A DNA stretch of 38,369 nt, taken from assembly GCA_937881055.1 (NCBI GenBank), contig CALGFJ010000042.1:1-38369 (forward strand), given 5' to 3'. Shown one piece after another: positions 17,804 through 26,343 of this stretch. The stretch comes from an uncultured Acidimicrobiaceae bacterium. GTDB taxonomy: Bacteria > Actinomycetota > Acidimicrobiia > Acidimicrobiales > RAAP-2. How positions within the stretch are numbered: the stretch's first letter is position 1; the number at the start of each line of letters is the position of its first letter. Made by a program: the position numbers and the translations under genes. The notes under the pieces are model-generated. The model worked only from the letters and a program-made list of their open reading frames with translations. It was not told where the DNA came from and made no database searches.

Positions 17804-19648
17804 GTGGTGTCCAACGAGGGCGGCTCAGTGACGACGGACGACTCCGCGTCCATTCGCGAACTCGCCGAACAACTGGAGGTACTCCGTGTGGAGATGCGCC
17901 AGCGTTACGTCGATGCGGCCGACGCTCTCCAACGGGTCCTTCCTTCCCACCGGCTCAGCGCCGCAAACCTGATTGACTACCTGACTCTTCGCCACTTCGA
18001 GCTGCGCGAGATCCAAGAGTCGCTCTCGCAACTCGGCCTGTCCTCCCTTGGTCGGGCCGAAGAGCACGTCATCACGACGCTCGAGCGTGTGATCGACAAC
18101 CTTCACGTCCTCGCCGGGGACAAACACGGACGACGGACCGAATCGGCGGTCAGCTTCCCGGAGGGTCAGCGGATCCTAGCGGCGAACAGCTTGGCTCTGC
18201 TTGGCCCAAATCGGCCCGGCCGGCCGGCTCGGATCCTCGTCACCATGCCAACCGAGGCCGCCACCGACTACGGACTCGTTGCCGACCTCGTGGCTCGTGG
18301 TATGGACTGCGCACGAATCAATTGTGCACACGACAATCCCGATCAATGGCGCAGCATGGCCGAGAACGTCCGCCGGGCCGCCGAAGCGTTTGGACGTACT
18401 TGTCGTGTGCTCATGGACCTACCTGGACCCAAGCTGCGAACGGGTCCTATCCAGCCCGGGCCCCGAGTGATCCGATTGCGCCCCAAACGTGATCAGATGG
18501 GTCGGCTCATCGCGCCGGCAACAGCCGTGTTCCACTCCGATGATCCCGCGCAGCGGGCGACGTCGCTCGAGCTCGAGGGTGCGACCTTCATCCCCGTCGA
18601 CCACGAATGGCTCACGCTGCTTCACCCCGAGGACCGTGTGACGTTGAACGATACTCGCGATGCCCACCGCGTGGCCACTGTCAAGGGTGTGACCGACACC
18701 CACGCGACGGTTGAGTTCGCGGACACGACTTATGTCGCGACCGGGATTCGACTCATCGCACCGGGAGGCCGCGAGACACGCGTGGGACGGCTTCCGGCCC
18801 TTGAGCAGAGCATCGTCCTTCATCCCGGCGACGTGCTCACCCTCACTCAAGACCTCTCGCCAGTCGATCCTCGCGAGCTGCGCATTGGTTGCACTCTCCC
18901 CGACGCGCTAGCGGCAGCTCGCACCGGTCAGCGAGTACTCTTCGACGACGGCAAGATCGGTGGTCTCGTCGTCGACGTGGGTTGCGGAGAGATCGAGGTC
19001 TCGATCGTCAGCGCCGCGCCTCGAGGAACCAAGCTGCGCGCCGAGAAAGGCATCAGCCTGCCCGACACCGACCTCGACGTCGCGGCGCTGAGGTCCGAGG
19101 ACCTGCTTCTCCTGCCCGTCATTGCGGAGTGCGCCGACCTGGTGGGTCTTTCTTTCGCTCAACGCGCCGACGATATAACCGCACTGCAGGGCCACCTCGA
19201 GGCGATCGGCGGCGCCGGACTCGGCATCGTATTGAAGGTCGAGACGGTCCGTGGATTCAATCGACTGCCGGAGATGCTCCTGGCGGCGATGGCGTCGGAA
19301 CGGGTCGGCGTCATGGTAGCGCGCGGCGACCTCGCCGTCGAGTGCGGATTCGAACGCCTCGCCGAGGTGCAAGAGGAGATTCTGTGGCTTTGTGAGGCGG
19401 CCCATATTCCGACGATCTGGGCGACGCAGGTTCTCGACCAGTTGGCGCGCACCGGTCGGCCATCGCGAGCTGAGATTTCGGATGCATTTATGGCCGGCCG
19501 AGCAGAGTGCGTGATGTTGAACAAGGGACCTCACATCAGTGAGGCGGTCACTGCACTCGATGACATTCTTGGCCGAATGGATAGCTACCAGCACAAGAAG
19601 ACGGCGCTGTTGCGACGACTCACCAGCTGGTCGCAGGCGCCGACGTGA
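17804..19648 (+). CDS. Pyruvate-kinase-like protein with N-terminal helical extension
   Basis: The 614-aa protein has a 125-residue helical N-terminus (ELAEQLEVLRVEMRQRYVDAADALQRVLPS) of no known family. A pyruvate kinase barrel follows: ARINCAHDNPDQW (normally RINFSHG), VLMDLPGPKLRTG, an enlarged B domain, KVETVRGFNRLPE, GVMVARGDLAVECGFERLAEVQEEI, and IWATQVLDQL with RPSRAEISDAF. It ends soon after VMLNKGPHI, where normal enzymes have MLSGETA, and lacks the C-terminal regulatory domain. Substrate and metal residues are mostly kept, so some PEP/pyruvate chemistry is plausible, but the changed nucleotide-site residues make the reaction uncertain. GTG is the start; the neighbour upstream is mgtA. 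Confidence 0.8.
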   Translation: MVSNEGGSVTTDDSASIRELAEQLEVLRVEMRQRYVDAADALQRVLPSHRLSAANLIDYLTLRHFELREIQESLSQLGLSSLGRAEEHVITTLERVIDNLHVLAGDKHGRRTESAVSFPEGQRILAANSLALLGPNRPGRPARILVTMPTEAATDYGLVADLVARGMDCARINCAHDNPDQWRSMAENVRRAAEAFGRTCRVLMDLPGPKLRTGPIQPGPRVIRLRPKRDQMGRLIAPATAVFHSDDPAQRATSLELEGATFIPVDHEWLTLLHPEDRVTLNDTRDAHRVATVKGVTDTHATVEFADTTYVATGIRLIAPGGRETRVGRLPALEQSIVLHPGDVLTLTQDLSPVDPRELRIGCTLPDALAAARTGQRVLFDDGKIGGLVVDVGCGEIEVSIVSAAPRGTKLRAEKGISLPDTDLDVAALRSEDLLLLPVIAECADLVGLSFAQRADDITALQGHLEAIGGAGLGIVLKVETVRGFNRLPEMLLAAMASERVGVMVARGDLAVECGFERLAEVQEEILWLCEAAHIPTIWATQVLDQLARTGRPSRAEISDAFMAGRAECVMLNKGPHISEAVTALDDILGRMDSYQHKKTALLRRLTSWSQAPT

Positions 19649-20003
19649 CGCGATGTGGACCGCACAACGAGCACCGCGGCGGTTAGGGCCGGAAATGCTC
19701 GGTCGGTGCATAGTGGACCGATCTATTGGCCACCTATGGAAGAGCATCGAGGACGCTTCCCACGGGGTTCGACTCTTTCAGAAGTTCCACAAGGTGAGCG
19801 TGGTGGGCCTTACGGGACTTGGACTTGAACCTGAATCGCGTCGAGAACTTCGGAGAGCAAACTCTCGGAGGTTGCATTCCAAATTGGCGAACGCGCACGA
19901 TGTGGCCGACCTTCTAAGAGTTTCGTTGTGGCTTCGAATGTGAGCCAACGCGATTCTCAATTGCACCGTTCGCTCAGAAATCCCACATTCCATCCCACGG
20001 ACC
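19649..20003. other. Non-coding gap left of the integrase att region
   Basis: I see no gene here apart from the tail of the integrase ORF, which stays open by chance on the minus strand down to 19778. The plus-strand 134-aa ORF has no ribosome binding site or motif. Confidence 0.4.
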
Positions 20004-21388
20004 ATTCCGACACCCCCGGACGAATCCGACACCCCCGGACAAGTTTTCTTTGATTCTCGGATGATTCCGACACCACCGGACGAATCCGACCATATGCATC
20101 CCTCTTTTAATCCCAAGGTGCCGGGATCGAGACCCGGGCGGCCCACGAATGTCCTGTTCGCATGCTCGGAATAATTATCGGCTACATCTGATGTAGCCAT
20201 TTGTGTAGCCAAACCTGCGGACACGAGCGGACCAGCAGGCTCGTTCTGGCCATAGAGGACTGAGCGCATGGCTTCGGCAGCCTTGGCCCGCGCCTTCGGC
20301 ATGAGATGACCGTAGACGTCCTTGGTGACTCGAATCGAGGCGTGCCCCATTTGTTCCGACACGACCTCCAAGGGAACTTCCATCGCGATCAAGAGCGACG
20401 CACACGAGTGTCGAAGCTCGTGGATGGACCAGTGACCAAGGCCAGCGCTCTCACAGATCTTCGGCACGGTCTTGCCGAACTGCTCAGGGTCGAGCGGCGT
20501 GCCAATTGTCGAGGTGAAAATCAAGCCCCACTCATTGCTCCACCGCTTGCCCCGAACCAACTCTTCGGCCTCCTGACGCACTCGGTGACGCTCAAGCACC
20601 TCGACGAGAGGCGCCGAAAGATGGAGTGTCCGCCTGCTCCCTACCGTCTTGAGATCGCTGAGATGAATACCACACTTATCCCGGACCAACTGACGACGAA
20701 CCGTCAGGACCACGGCATCCTCGGCGTTGACCACGTCCTTCCACGAGAGCCCCAGGATCTCACCGCGACGAAGCCCCAGTGCCAGGGTCAGCACGTAGGC
20801 CGCTTCCAACCGATTGTCCACTACCGCTTCGAGGAAGATCTGCGCCTGCTTGGGCGTCAATGACCTACCTTCGCGACGATCCATCTTCGGGCCCTCCGCG
20901 ATGGCCGCCACATTGCGAGAAAGCAAACCGTCTTGCTCCGCAAAGCGAAGAGCGCGTCGAAGAGTCGCGCGCGCCATCCGGCGAGTTGCGGGTGAGTAAC
21001 CCTTCGCTTCCAAATCCACGAGCATCTGGCTTACGTCTGACGGTGTGAGCTTGATCAGCCTCACCTTTCCCACCGATGGATTGATATAGACATTCACCGC
21101 CCGGACATAGAGCGCCTCGGTTCGAGTGGTCACGGTACCGGGAATTCGATTCGCGACCCATTCGGCAAGATATCCCTCAACGGTCAGCCGATCCGGTGCG
21201 AGACGAAGCCCCTGCGCCACTGTTGGCTGAACTTCCTGCATCCTTTTTGCGACTTCTGCCCGGGTGCGTCCATTGACTACCTTTCTCGCTCGCTTGCCGC
21301 TGCTCCAACCCAGATCCACCGCACCGATCCACAGCCCGTCGTCGCGCTGGTAGATCGAGCCTTCACCCTTGCCCCGTCGACTACCCAT
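19778..21388 (-). CDS. int: Tyrosine recombinase / integrase (reads through its att site)
   Basis: The 536-residue ORF has an AP2-like N-terminal arm domain (GSIYQRDDGLWIGAVDLGW), a SAM-like core-binding domain (about 65-165) and a catalytic domain. Catalytic residues are R207 (GLRRGE), K247, H323-x-x-R326 (HELRH), H349 and nucleophile Y359 (TKDVYGHL). The natural fold ends near residue 385. The last 150 residues are translated att site and flanking repeats, so the true C-terminus depends on where the element is integrated; the current ORF end is probably accidental. It is the last gene of a leftward rep-orf-xis-int set, 49 bases after xis. It should catalyse integration at the tRNA-Lys 3' end. 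Confidence 0.92.
   Translation of the reverse strand: MGSRRGKGEGSIYQRDDGLWIGAVDLGWSSGKRARKVVNGRTRAEVAKRMQEVQPTVAQGLRLAPDRLTVEGYLAEWVANRIPGTVTTRTEALYVRAVNVYINPSVGKVRLIKLTPSDVSQMLVDLEAKGYSPATRRMARATLRRALRFAEQDGLLSRNVAAIAEGPKMDRREGRSLTPKQAQIFLEAVVDNRLEAAYVLTLALGLRRGEILGLSWKDVVNAEDAVVLTVRRQLVRDKCGIHLSDLKTVGSRRTLHLSAPLVEVLERHRVRQEAEELVRGKRWSNEWGLIFTSTIGTPLDPEQFGKTVPKICESAGLGHWSIHELRHSCASLLIAMEVPLEVVSEQMGHASIRVTKDVYGHLMPKARAKAAEAMRSVLYGQNEPAGPLVSAGLATQMATSDVADNYSEHANRTFVGRPGLDPGTLGLKEGCIWSDSSGGVGIIRESKKTCPGVSDSSGGVGMVRGMECGISERTVQLRIALAHIRSHNETLRRSATSCAFANLECNLREFALRSSRRDSGSSPSPVRPTTLTLWNF
20004..20091 (+). repeat. Paired 27-bp direct repeats beside the integrase attachment site
   Basis: The unit ATTCCGACACC(C/A)CCGGAC followed by GAATCCGAC occurs at 20004-20030 and again at 20064-20090, exactly 60 bases apart with one change. 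The GAATCCGACACCCCCGGAC word inside the first pair adds an extra partial copy at 20022-20040. They lie 13 bases from the tRNA-Lys fragment. Direct repeats at such a position could be arm-type sites for the tyrosine integrase or Xis (inference). Confidence 0.7.
20104..20146 (+). other. tRNA-Lys(UUU) 3'-end fragment / attachment site of the tyrosine integrase
   Basis: The 43 bp are identical to those at 918 and 3039. The site lies at the 3' end of the integrase gene, so its reverse translation appears in the integrase ORF as VGRPGLDPGTLGLK. This closeness of int and a tRNA 3' end is the classic att arrangement for AICEs and phages. I did not find the right-hand partner site inside the window. 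Confidence 0.85.
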
Positions 21389-21437
21389 CTCTCCCCCTAT
21401 GCCTTGAACCTAGACCGACAGCTCACCTGTGATCCCA

Positions 21438-21626
21438 TTAGCAAATACCTGTCAGATCTTGAACGTAAGTCTCAAGGTCAACACGTCGAATCCGCCGACA
21501 CGCCCCGATCTTCACTGACGCCAGTGTGCCCGCGTAGATAAGTTCGTAGACCGTGGTCCTGCTGATCTGAAGAATCGCCGCAACCTCCTTGACGGTAAAT
21601 AGCAGTTGAGATTCGGCGCCACTCAT
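21438..21626 (-). CDS. xis: Excisionase-like helix-turn-helix protein (Xis)
   Basis: This small MerR-type DNA-binding protein has LLFTVKEVAAILQISRTTVYELIYAGTLASVKIG followed by CRRIRRVDLETYV, the standard excisionase family pattern. I prefer the start at 21626 because its ATGA overlaps the stop of the upstream gene; 21641 (MVRAKM) is the alternative. It lies directly before int, where Xis steers the integrase towards excision. Confidence 0.88.
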   Translation of the reverse strand: MSGAESQLLFTVKEVAAILQISRTTVYELIYAGTLASVKIGACRRIRRVDLETYVQDLTGIC

Positions 21627-21913
21627 CTTGGCCCGCACCATTCACAGACAGTCGTGAGCCCGCACGACTGTCCGTCCGTGTGGACTGTTTCTGAACCGTG
21701 ACAATCGGCTCCAAGAGAACAGGAAGTTGTTCCATCCTTATGACAGATCTCGACACCGTGACAATGGTCGATTCCGTGCACCACGAGAATGTTATGAGTA
21801 TCGAAGAGTATGGGTTTGAGCAAGTCCTTCACATTCCCACTTTCAAAATACTCAATTCGAACTGATGACTCACTCTTCTTGCCGCGCCTTTTCGCCCGGT
21901 TTCGCTTCGACAT
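21623..21913 (-). CDS. Cys/His-rich small protein between rep and xis
   Basis: The 96-aa product has a basic N-terminus (KRNRAKRRGKK), then a C-terminal half with two related units rich in Cys and His: HGIDHCHGVEICH, then GADCHGSETVHTDG, ending VCEWCG. It starts on the base following the rep stop and overlaps xis by four bases, so all three are co-translated. The spacing of Cys and His suggests metal binding. I do not know the family. Confidence 0.7.
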   Translation of the reverse strand: MSKRNRAKRRGKKSESSVRIEYFESGNVKDLLKPILFDTHNILVVHGIDHCHGVEICHKDGTTSCSLGADCHGSETVHTDGQSCGLTTVCEWCGPR

Positions 21914-22882
21914 CTACGTCTTCCCCTTTTCATTTGTGTAACTCAACGTATTGAAATCAAGAGCGCCGCCTTCGGCGGCGTTGGCGGCTTGCGCCGCCAG
22001 CCACTTCATGGTCTGGTCGTCCAAATGCCACTCGCATTGGGCCCAGGCCTTCTGGATCCGACGCAGAGCCTTCATTGTTAAACCCCACTCACGCGAAGCG
22101 GTCCACGTTCTATATCTCCCGTTCCCATTGATCAGCTCGCCGGTATCAAGATCAAGCCACGGCATCGAGTTTCGGGCATCGGCTGACTTGCTCACGTACT
22201 TGGCGCAGTACCAAGACGTCGATACAGCCACTATCTTGATATCAAGCTCGTGGCCGAAGCCGTGATCTTCCACAAGGAGCCTCATCGCGCAGTAGGGGTC
22301 TCCAGTGCGGTAGTCACGAAGGATCTGATCAGCCCGTTCGGCGCGAATCAGCACATGAAAATGCAGCGCCCCTCGGCCCAAGCCATCACTTCGACGCTTG
22401 CCATCTTGAATCTCGGCGGCCCTTGCGTACTGCACGGGGCCGTAGCCCCGACGCAAGTCTTGAATCCATCGATTGAACCGCTTCGAGGCAGTGGCGTTGT
22501 ACAGCGCGATGTCTGTACCCTCGGGTGGCGTGCAAGGACATCGATCACCTCTGGGCAAGAAGTGCTCCGAATCCCCCGGAGCTGTAATCGTGGCCAGAAG
22601 AATTCGGTCAGTGGGCCTATCGGTCCAACCGGATTGGAAGATACGGCCAACCCGCTTGCGATAACTCTCTGCGCAGGGGCCGCAGATCGACCGTGATGCG
22701 CGGTTGCAGCGGCTGAGGTGTTTCTCACGGCACATGCACGCAATCCAATTGGGTCGGTCACACGACTCGTGGCGTTCATCGGCACGCCCCGCGTACAGCC
22801 AGCGGTGTCGCCCGTCTGGGTGGTAGCAGCAGAAGCCAGCTTCGTTGGTCGGTGCGCTATAGTGCGCATTAGTGTGCCTCAC
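21914..22882 (-). CDS. RepSA-type rolling-circle replication initiator
   Basis: The 322-aa protein has a Cys-rich N-terminal region (CMCREKHLSRC then CGPCAESYRKRV), the strand LLATITAPG, the HUH metal site LHFHVLI (H174, H176) and the tyrosine motif WYCAKYVSKSAD (Y225/Y229). This matches the initiators of pSAM2-like actinomycete integrative elements, which nick a double-strand origin and replicate the excised circle. It is first in the leftward operon and divergent from an XRE regulator. No origin could be located with confidence; it may lie in or near this gene. Confidence 0.85.
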   Translation of the reverse strand: MRHTNAHYSAPTNEAGFCCYHPDGRHRWLYAGRADERHESCDRPNWIACMCREKHLSRCNRASRSICGPCAESYRKRVGRIFQSGWTDRPTDRILLATITAPGDSEHFLPRGDRCPCTPPEGTDIALYNATASKRFNRWIQDLRRGYGPVQYARAAEIQDGKRRSDGLGRGALHFHVLIRAERADQILRDYRTGDPYCAMRLLVEDHGFGHELDIKIVAVSTSWYCAKYVSKSADARNSMPWLDLDTGELINGNGRYRTWTASREWGLTMKALRRIQKAWAQCEWHLDDQTMKWLAAQAANAAEGGALDFNTLSYTNEKGKT

Positions 22883-22965
22883 GGAATCGATACTAACAGG
22901 TATTAACGCGTATTCATTCGAATCAATTCGATTTCAAGGCCCAGCCGACAAGAAGGAGAAGCCAG

Positions 22966-23433
22966 ATGTCCAGAAAGCCCGAGTTTCAAGAGTTCTACGT
23001 CCCCGTTGGATGGGGAACTTCACCAGGGGAAATACTTTCACTATCGTTCATTCTTTCGGATCCATGGCACCAGATTGGGAAGCACCTTTGGGAAGGGCGG
23101 AAGCGTCTTCAGATTTCGAAGCGCGAAGCTGCGAGCCGAGCAGGGATCTCCGAAGCCTTCTGGCGTCAATTGGAAGGGGGGGGCAAACTGATCAATGGGC
23201 GTCGAGTCGAGCCAAATCCACGACCAGAGAACCTTTATGCCGCACTAAAGGCAGTGGGGGAAGATCCGGAGCCAGCATTCGAATTTCTGCACTGGGATGT
23301 ACCAGAATCCTTGCCGACCCATACGTACGACGATCGCCTCGAGGCGAAGTTGTCACGGCTGCTTCCCCGCGACAGAGCTCTCATTGAAAGCCAAATCGAC
23401 AGAATGCTTGAGCTGTACGTTTCAGCGCACTAA
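22966..23433 (+). CDS. XRE-family transcriptional regulator
   Basis: The 155-aa protein has a helix-turn-helix at about residues 38-75 (IGKHLWEGRKRLQISKREAASRAGISEAFWRQLEGG), then a helical C-terminus. aaggag lies before the ATG. It is divergent from rep across an 83-base AT-rich gap, the usual place for a repressor controlling element replication and excision (inference). Confidence 0.8.
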   Translation: MSRKPEFQEFYVPVGWGTSPGEILSLSFILSDPWHQIGKHLWEGRKRLQISKREAASRAGISEAFWRQLEGGGKLINGRRVEPNPRPENLYAALKAVGEDPEPAFEFLHWDVPESLPTHTYDDRLEAKLSRLLPRDRALIESQIDRMLELYVSAH

Positions 23434-23552
23434 TTATCAACGCGACATCACAGCGCCACAAGTCGTTCGGCCCACCATTACCTATCTGCCAAACATGATC
23501 CGATTGAACTTCGCCCAAATTCCTTGAGAACGAAACCTGTATCTTTAACTGC

Positions 23553-24308
23553 GTGAGCAGCCCACCGTATGACAATCCCGCTGGACGGCTATTCGCGTTC
23601 CTAGAGAAACTTGAAATTCAAAGTCACAAGAGCAGGCCGAACAACACCGCAATGCATGTTTTGGCCGACGCATTGGAAGTTGATGTTGCGAATCCAAAAT
23701 TGTTCTTTTCAAGGCTCGCTGACGTACTCGACCTGCCCGCCCAAATTCGTGAAGCGGTTGAGCATTCGCCTGGCGTACCCGACGTGTTCATCCAATTCCT
23801 ACCAGAAATGCAGCAATACCTTCAGAATCTTGTCAACTCGCTCTCGAATCCTGGAGTCCAAGTTCCGCCACCCACTCTCATTGTTGCAATGAACATCGGC
23901 AACGAAATGCTTTCGCTCCAATCCCCCGAGCAAATACCGGATATTGCTGAACTTTTTGAAGTCCGCGATGACCTAAAGCAATTATTGGATGATGTGGTGA
24001 CAGCTGACATCGATAGTGATCTCGCACAGTTCATTTCCAACCATCTCCATGAAGTCTTAGACGCCATCGACCGATTCACAATCTCTGGAATCGCGCCAAT
24101 TCAAGCCTCCATTTCCCATCTGGTTGGAGATCTTCAACTCAAAATCGGAACCGGAGCAATGGTCGAGAGGACCGACGCCGAAAAGAAGGTCGGGAGTCGG
24201 ATGTGGGACCTTGTCTCACGACTTGCAGACTTGGTCAACATCACGGCTGGGAGCAGCGTCATCTCCGCAGTCGTAATTCAGGCACTCACTTCGGGACGCC
24301 CTCACTAG
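23553..24308 (+). CDS. Hypothetical helical protein
   Basis: This 251-aa acidic, mostly helical protein carries several amphipathic segments (LFFSRLADVLDLPAQIREAVE, DLKQLLDDVVTADIDSDLAQFISNHL). The C-terminal 25 residues (ITAGSSVISAVVIQAL) are weakly hydrophobic. GTG start, no clear Shine-Dalgarno site. Lower GC than the V-ATPase region points to recent arrival. I recognise no family. It follows the XRE regulator by 119 bases and is followed by hairpin repeat R1. Confidence 0.6.
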   Translation: MSSPPYDNPAGRLFAFLEKLEIQSHKSRPNNTAMHVLADALEVDVANPKLFFSRLADVLDLPAQIREAVEHSPGVPDVFIQFLPEMQQYLQNLVNSLSNPGVQVPPPTLIVAMNIGNEMLSLQSPEQIPDIAELFEVRDDLKQLLDDVVTADIDSDLAQFISNHLHEVLDAIDRFTISGIAPIQASISHLVGDLQLKIGTGAMVERTDAEKKVGSRMWDLVSRLADLVNITAGSSVISAVVIQALTSGRPH

Positions 24309-24379
24309 GGTTCGACTCGTTCCTTGCTTCGCACGCGCATCCAATCCGCCAGACCGGCAAGACCTAACTGACGCTTTAC

Positions 24380-24420
24380 GCAATTTCCGGGTGCCGTGTT
24401 ACAGGGAGCGCACCCACGCG
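24380..24420 (+). repeat. Hairpin repeat R, copy 1
   Basis: The sequence is gcaatttccgggtgccgtgt and onwards to gcgcacccacgcg. GGGTGC and GCACCC can pair across a 15-base loop. It is related to R2 (30828) and R3 (37664), with the same order of stem and loop elements. It follows a plus-strand gene by about 70 bases. Confidence 0.7.
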
Positions 24421-24490
24421 TTCGACATCATGTCCACCGTCGGGTCACTGAGAACTGCCTACGTCCGTCGGAAACCTAGGATCGAAGGCG

Positions 24491-24985
24491 ATGATTGAAA
24501 CGATTTCACTGGGAACCGTACTCATACCCTTCGTCATCCTTGTTTTCGCGGGCGTCTTCTACCAAATTCAGAAGCAGAATCGACGAGAGGGACCACTCCG
24601 ACGTGACGTGCTCGCTCAACCCATTGTCTTTCGATCGTCCATGCCCATGAAAATCAATGGGCCTCTTGGTTGGTCAATGAAAACCCTCGCAGGAATGGAG
24701 ATCGTGGTCACCAGTTTCGGTGTTGGAGCGCGGATTCGGTTCCTCGGTCTTTCCGACGTAATTGGTGCTCAGTACTGGGCGAAATCTTCTGAACTGCGAG
24801 CACACATCGAGAAAATTGTCGTATCTCCTTGGTCATCGAGTGGCGATTGGATTGTGCTTAGCTGCCAGAATCCGAACCGCAGATTTGACGTTGCCGTATT
24901 GGCTGGCGCGCAACAGTCAGCACTCATTCGCGCCCTGTGCGATACCGGAGTGGCATTCTCCCTCGGTGGGACTACTTCGCCATGA
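24491..24985 (+). CDS. Small membrane-anchored PH-like protein (paralogue of 133-609)
   Basis: The 164-aa protein has an N-terminal membrane helix (VLIPFVILVFAGVFYQI), a basic stretch (KQNRREG) and a beta-rich soluble domain ending in an amphipathic helix (QQSALIRALCDTGV). The layout and several blocks match the 133-609 protein. It lies between hairpin repeat R1 and palindromic element A, which begins 10 bases after its stop. Function unknown. Confidence 0.7.
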   Translation: MIETISLGTVLIPFVILVFAGVFYQIQKQNRREGPLRRDVLAQPIVFRSSMPMKINGPLGWSMKTLAGMEIVVTSFGVGARIRFLGLSDVIGAQYWAKSSELRAHIEKIVVSPWSSSGDWIVLSCQNPNRRFDVAVLAGAQQSALIRALCDTGVAFSLGGTTSP

Positions 24986-24994
24986 CTCAAGTCG

Positions 24995-25039
24995 CCAGTC
25001 GGAGAATGTGCACGTCGGCCCTCCGATGCGAACCCGCAC
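24995..25039 (+). repeat. Palindromic element A (CCAGTCGGAG family)
   Basis: GTCGGAG and CTCCGAT bracket aatgtgcacgtcggcc, giving a near-perfect stem-loop, followed by gcgaacccgcac. It matches the element at 32230 almost fully and 31323 over its left part. In reverse complement it shares GTGCGGGTTC, a 20-base gap and ACATTCTCCG with the tRNA 3'-end-like sequence at 33659. The rest of the gap up to 25311 holds no supported gene. Confidence 0.75.
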
Positions 25040-25311
25040 TCCTCCCGATTGCTCAGACCGCCAGGTACCGACCTCAGGAGGCCCTCTTGATGAGGTCCCG
25101 CTTGAGCAGGTAGTCCGGGGTCGCAGAGATCCTCGTCGTGATTGGGACTGACGAGGAATGCGCACGGCGTAGGCTTAGGGACGAATTACGCGCGGAGCTT
25201 CAGGCGGAGCAACGCGAAGAAGTCCCGCTTCCGTGGCGGCTGGAGAAAACCCCTAAATCGACGAGCCGTCACCACCTGTCCCTTGAGGCGCCCGCTGTTG
25301 CGGGGTGGTAT

Positions 25312-26343
25312 TTACAGTCGCCTACGCCGAAGAAGCAATCGATCATTGCCGCCTATGAAGGCGAAGATTGCCACCACCAACGCGATGACCGTGACGGTCC
25401 CGAACCCTATCCACATCATGAGAAATCCATGGAACTGTGGGTGGAAGAGTGAGCCTTGCCATTCCTGCAGACCGAGCCTATGGAATTCGGGGGCGGCGTT
25501 TTGATTGAGAGCTAGTTTCTGGGCCTGTGGAAGCTTCGGGTAGATCTGGTTGTTGAACTGGTTCATACTCAGGACGTGTCCAAATCGGTTCGTGAAGTAA
25601 AGATTGACGCTGCCGTAGTCATAGTGGGCCAGGTAATTGCCATTTTTCAAGGGCACACCCCCATAGCTTGCAGGCATCCGCTTTACGAACCAGAGGAGCG
25701 TCTCTTGGAAGAAGGGCCACATGCTCGCCCATAAGTAGATGGCGATCATCATCGCGGTTGTTGCGGCCAACGCGACAAGCACGCGACGAAAGACGATGCC
25801 GAGGAGTGCACCGGCGAGGAGTCCAATCACGCTGGAGAATGTCATCATCCACGGGTTCGTGAAGAAGACGTGATTCGCCCAGACATTCCAAAACTGAGGC
25901 GAGAGATCGAACCACAGCCGACTAAGGACGATTCCCAAGAGGAATGATAAGACAGTCAGCTCTAAGACGAAGACCATGAGTGTCGTGGCCACCAGTCGTC
26001 GGCGTCCCACACCTTGAGTCCAAGCGAAGCGAAAGGTTCCGGTCTCGAGAGGGCGCGCGAACATCGGCGCTCCGATGAAGACCGCCGCGAGGACTGGTAG
26101 GTAGAAGGCGTACGTCGAAACGCTGTAGAAGGTGCCGTCGAAGACCTGTCCCGCGAGAATGACTGCCCTCGGATGACCGACTTGGTGGACGACCGTAAGA
26201 GCGACCGCAGTGAAAGCCAGATAGATCACGGCGACGCTAATCAGCGCGGTTCGATTCAGTCTGAGGACTCCCGGTATGAGCCGCGGCAGCCACGAGGCCT
26301 TTGATGTGGGCGTGCCCACTGTGGGGGTGAGAGTCGCGGTCAT
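25312..26343 (-). CDS. ABC-2-type transporter permease
   Basis: The 343-aa protein has six or so membrane segments (LISVAVIYLAFTAVALTVV; FYLPVLAAVFIGAPMFARPLETGTFRFAWTQ; MVFVLELTVLSFLLGIVL; VIGLLAGALLGIVF; and near the C-terminus FLMMWIGFGTVTVIALVVAIFAFIGG). A large extracytoplasmic loop lies between about residues 215 and 300. The E-x-G-T-x-R-F-A-W-T-Q block is typical of ABC-2 permeases that accompany YtrA regulators. Its ATG overlaps the ATPase stop (ATGA), so both come from one transcript. Substrate unknown. Confidence 0.82.
   Translation of the reverse strand: MTATLTPTVGTPTSKASWLPRLIPGVLRLNRTALISVAVIYLAFTAVALTVVHQVGHPRAVILAGQVFDGTFYSVSTYAFYLPVLAAVFIGAPMFARPLETGTFRFAWTQGVGRRRLVATTLMVFVLELTVLSFLLGIVLSRLWFDLSPQFWNVWANHVFFTNPWMMTFSSVIGLLAGALLGIVFRRVLVALAATTAMMIAIYLWASMWPFFQETLLWFVKRMPASYGGVPLKNGNYLAHYDYGSVNLYFTNRFGHVLSMNQFNNQIYPKLPQAQKLALNQNAAPEFHRLGLQEWQGSLFHPQFHGFLMMWIGFGTVTVIALVVAIFAFIGGNDRLLLRRRRL

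Noticed and set aside
25138-25452. Plus-strand 104-aa ORF (charged N-terminus)
   Set aside because: Most of it lies antisense to the end of the ABC permease gene and no ribosome binding site precedes its GTG; the first 35 residues look protein-like, so a small remnant cannot be fully excluded.
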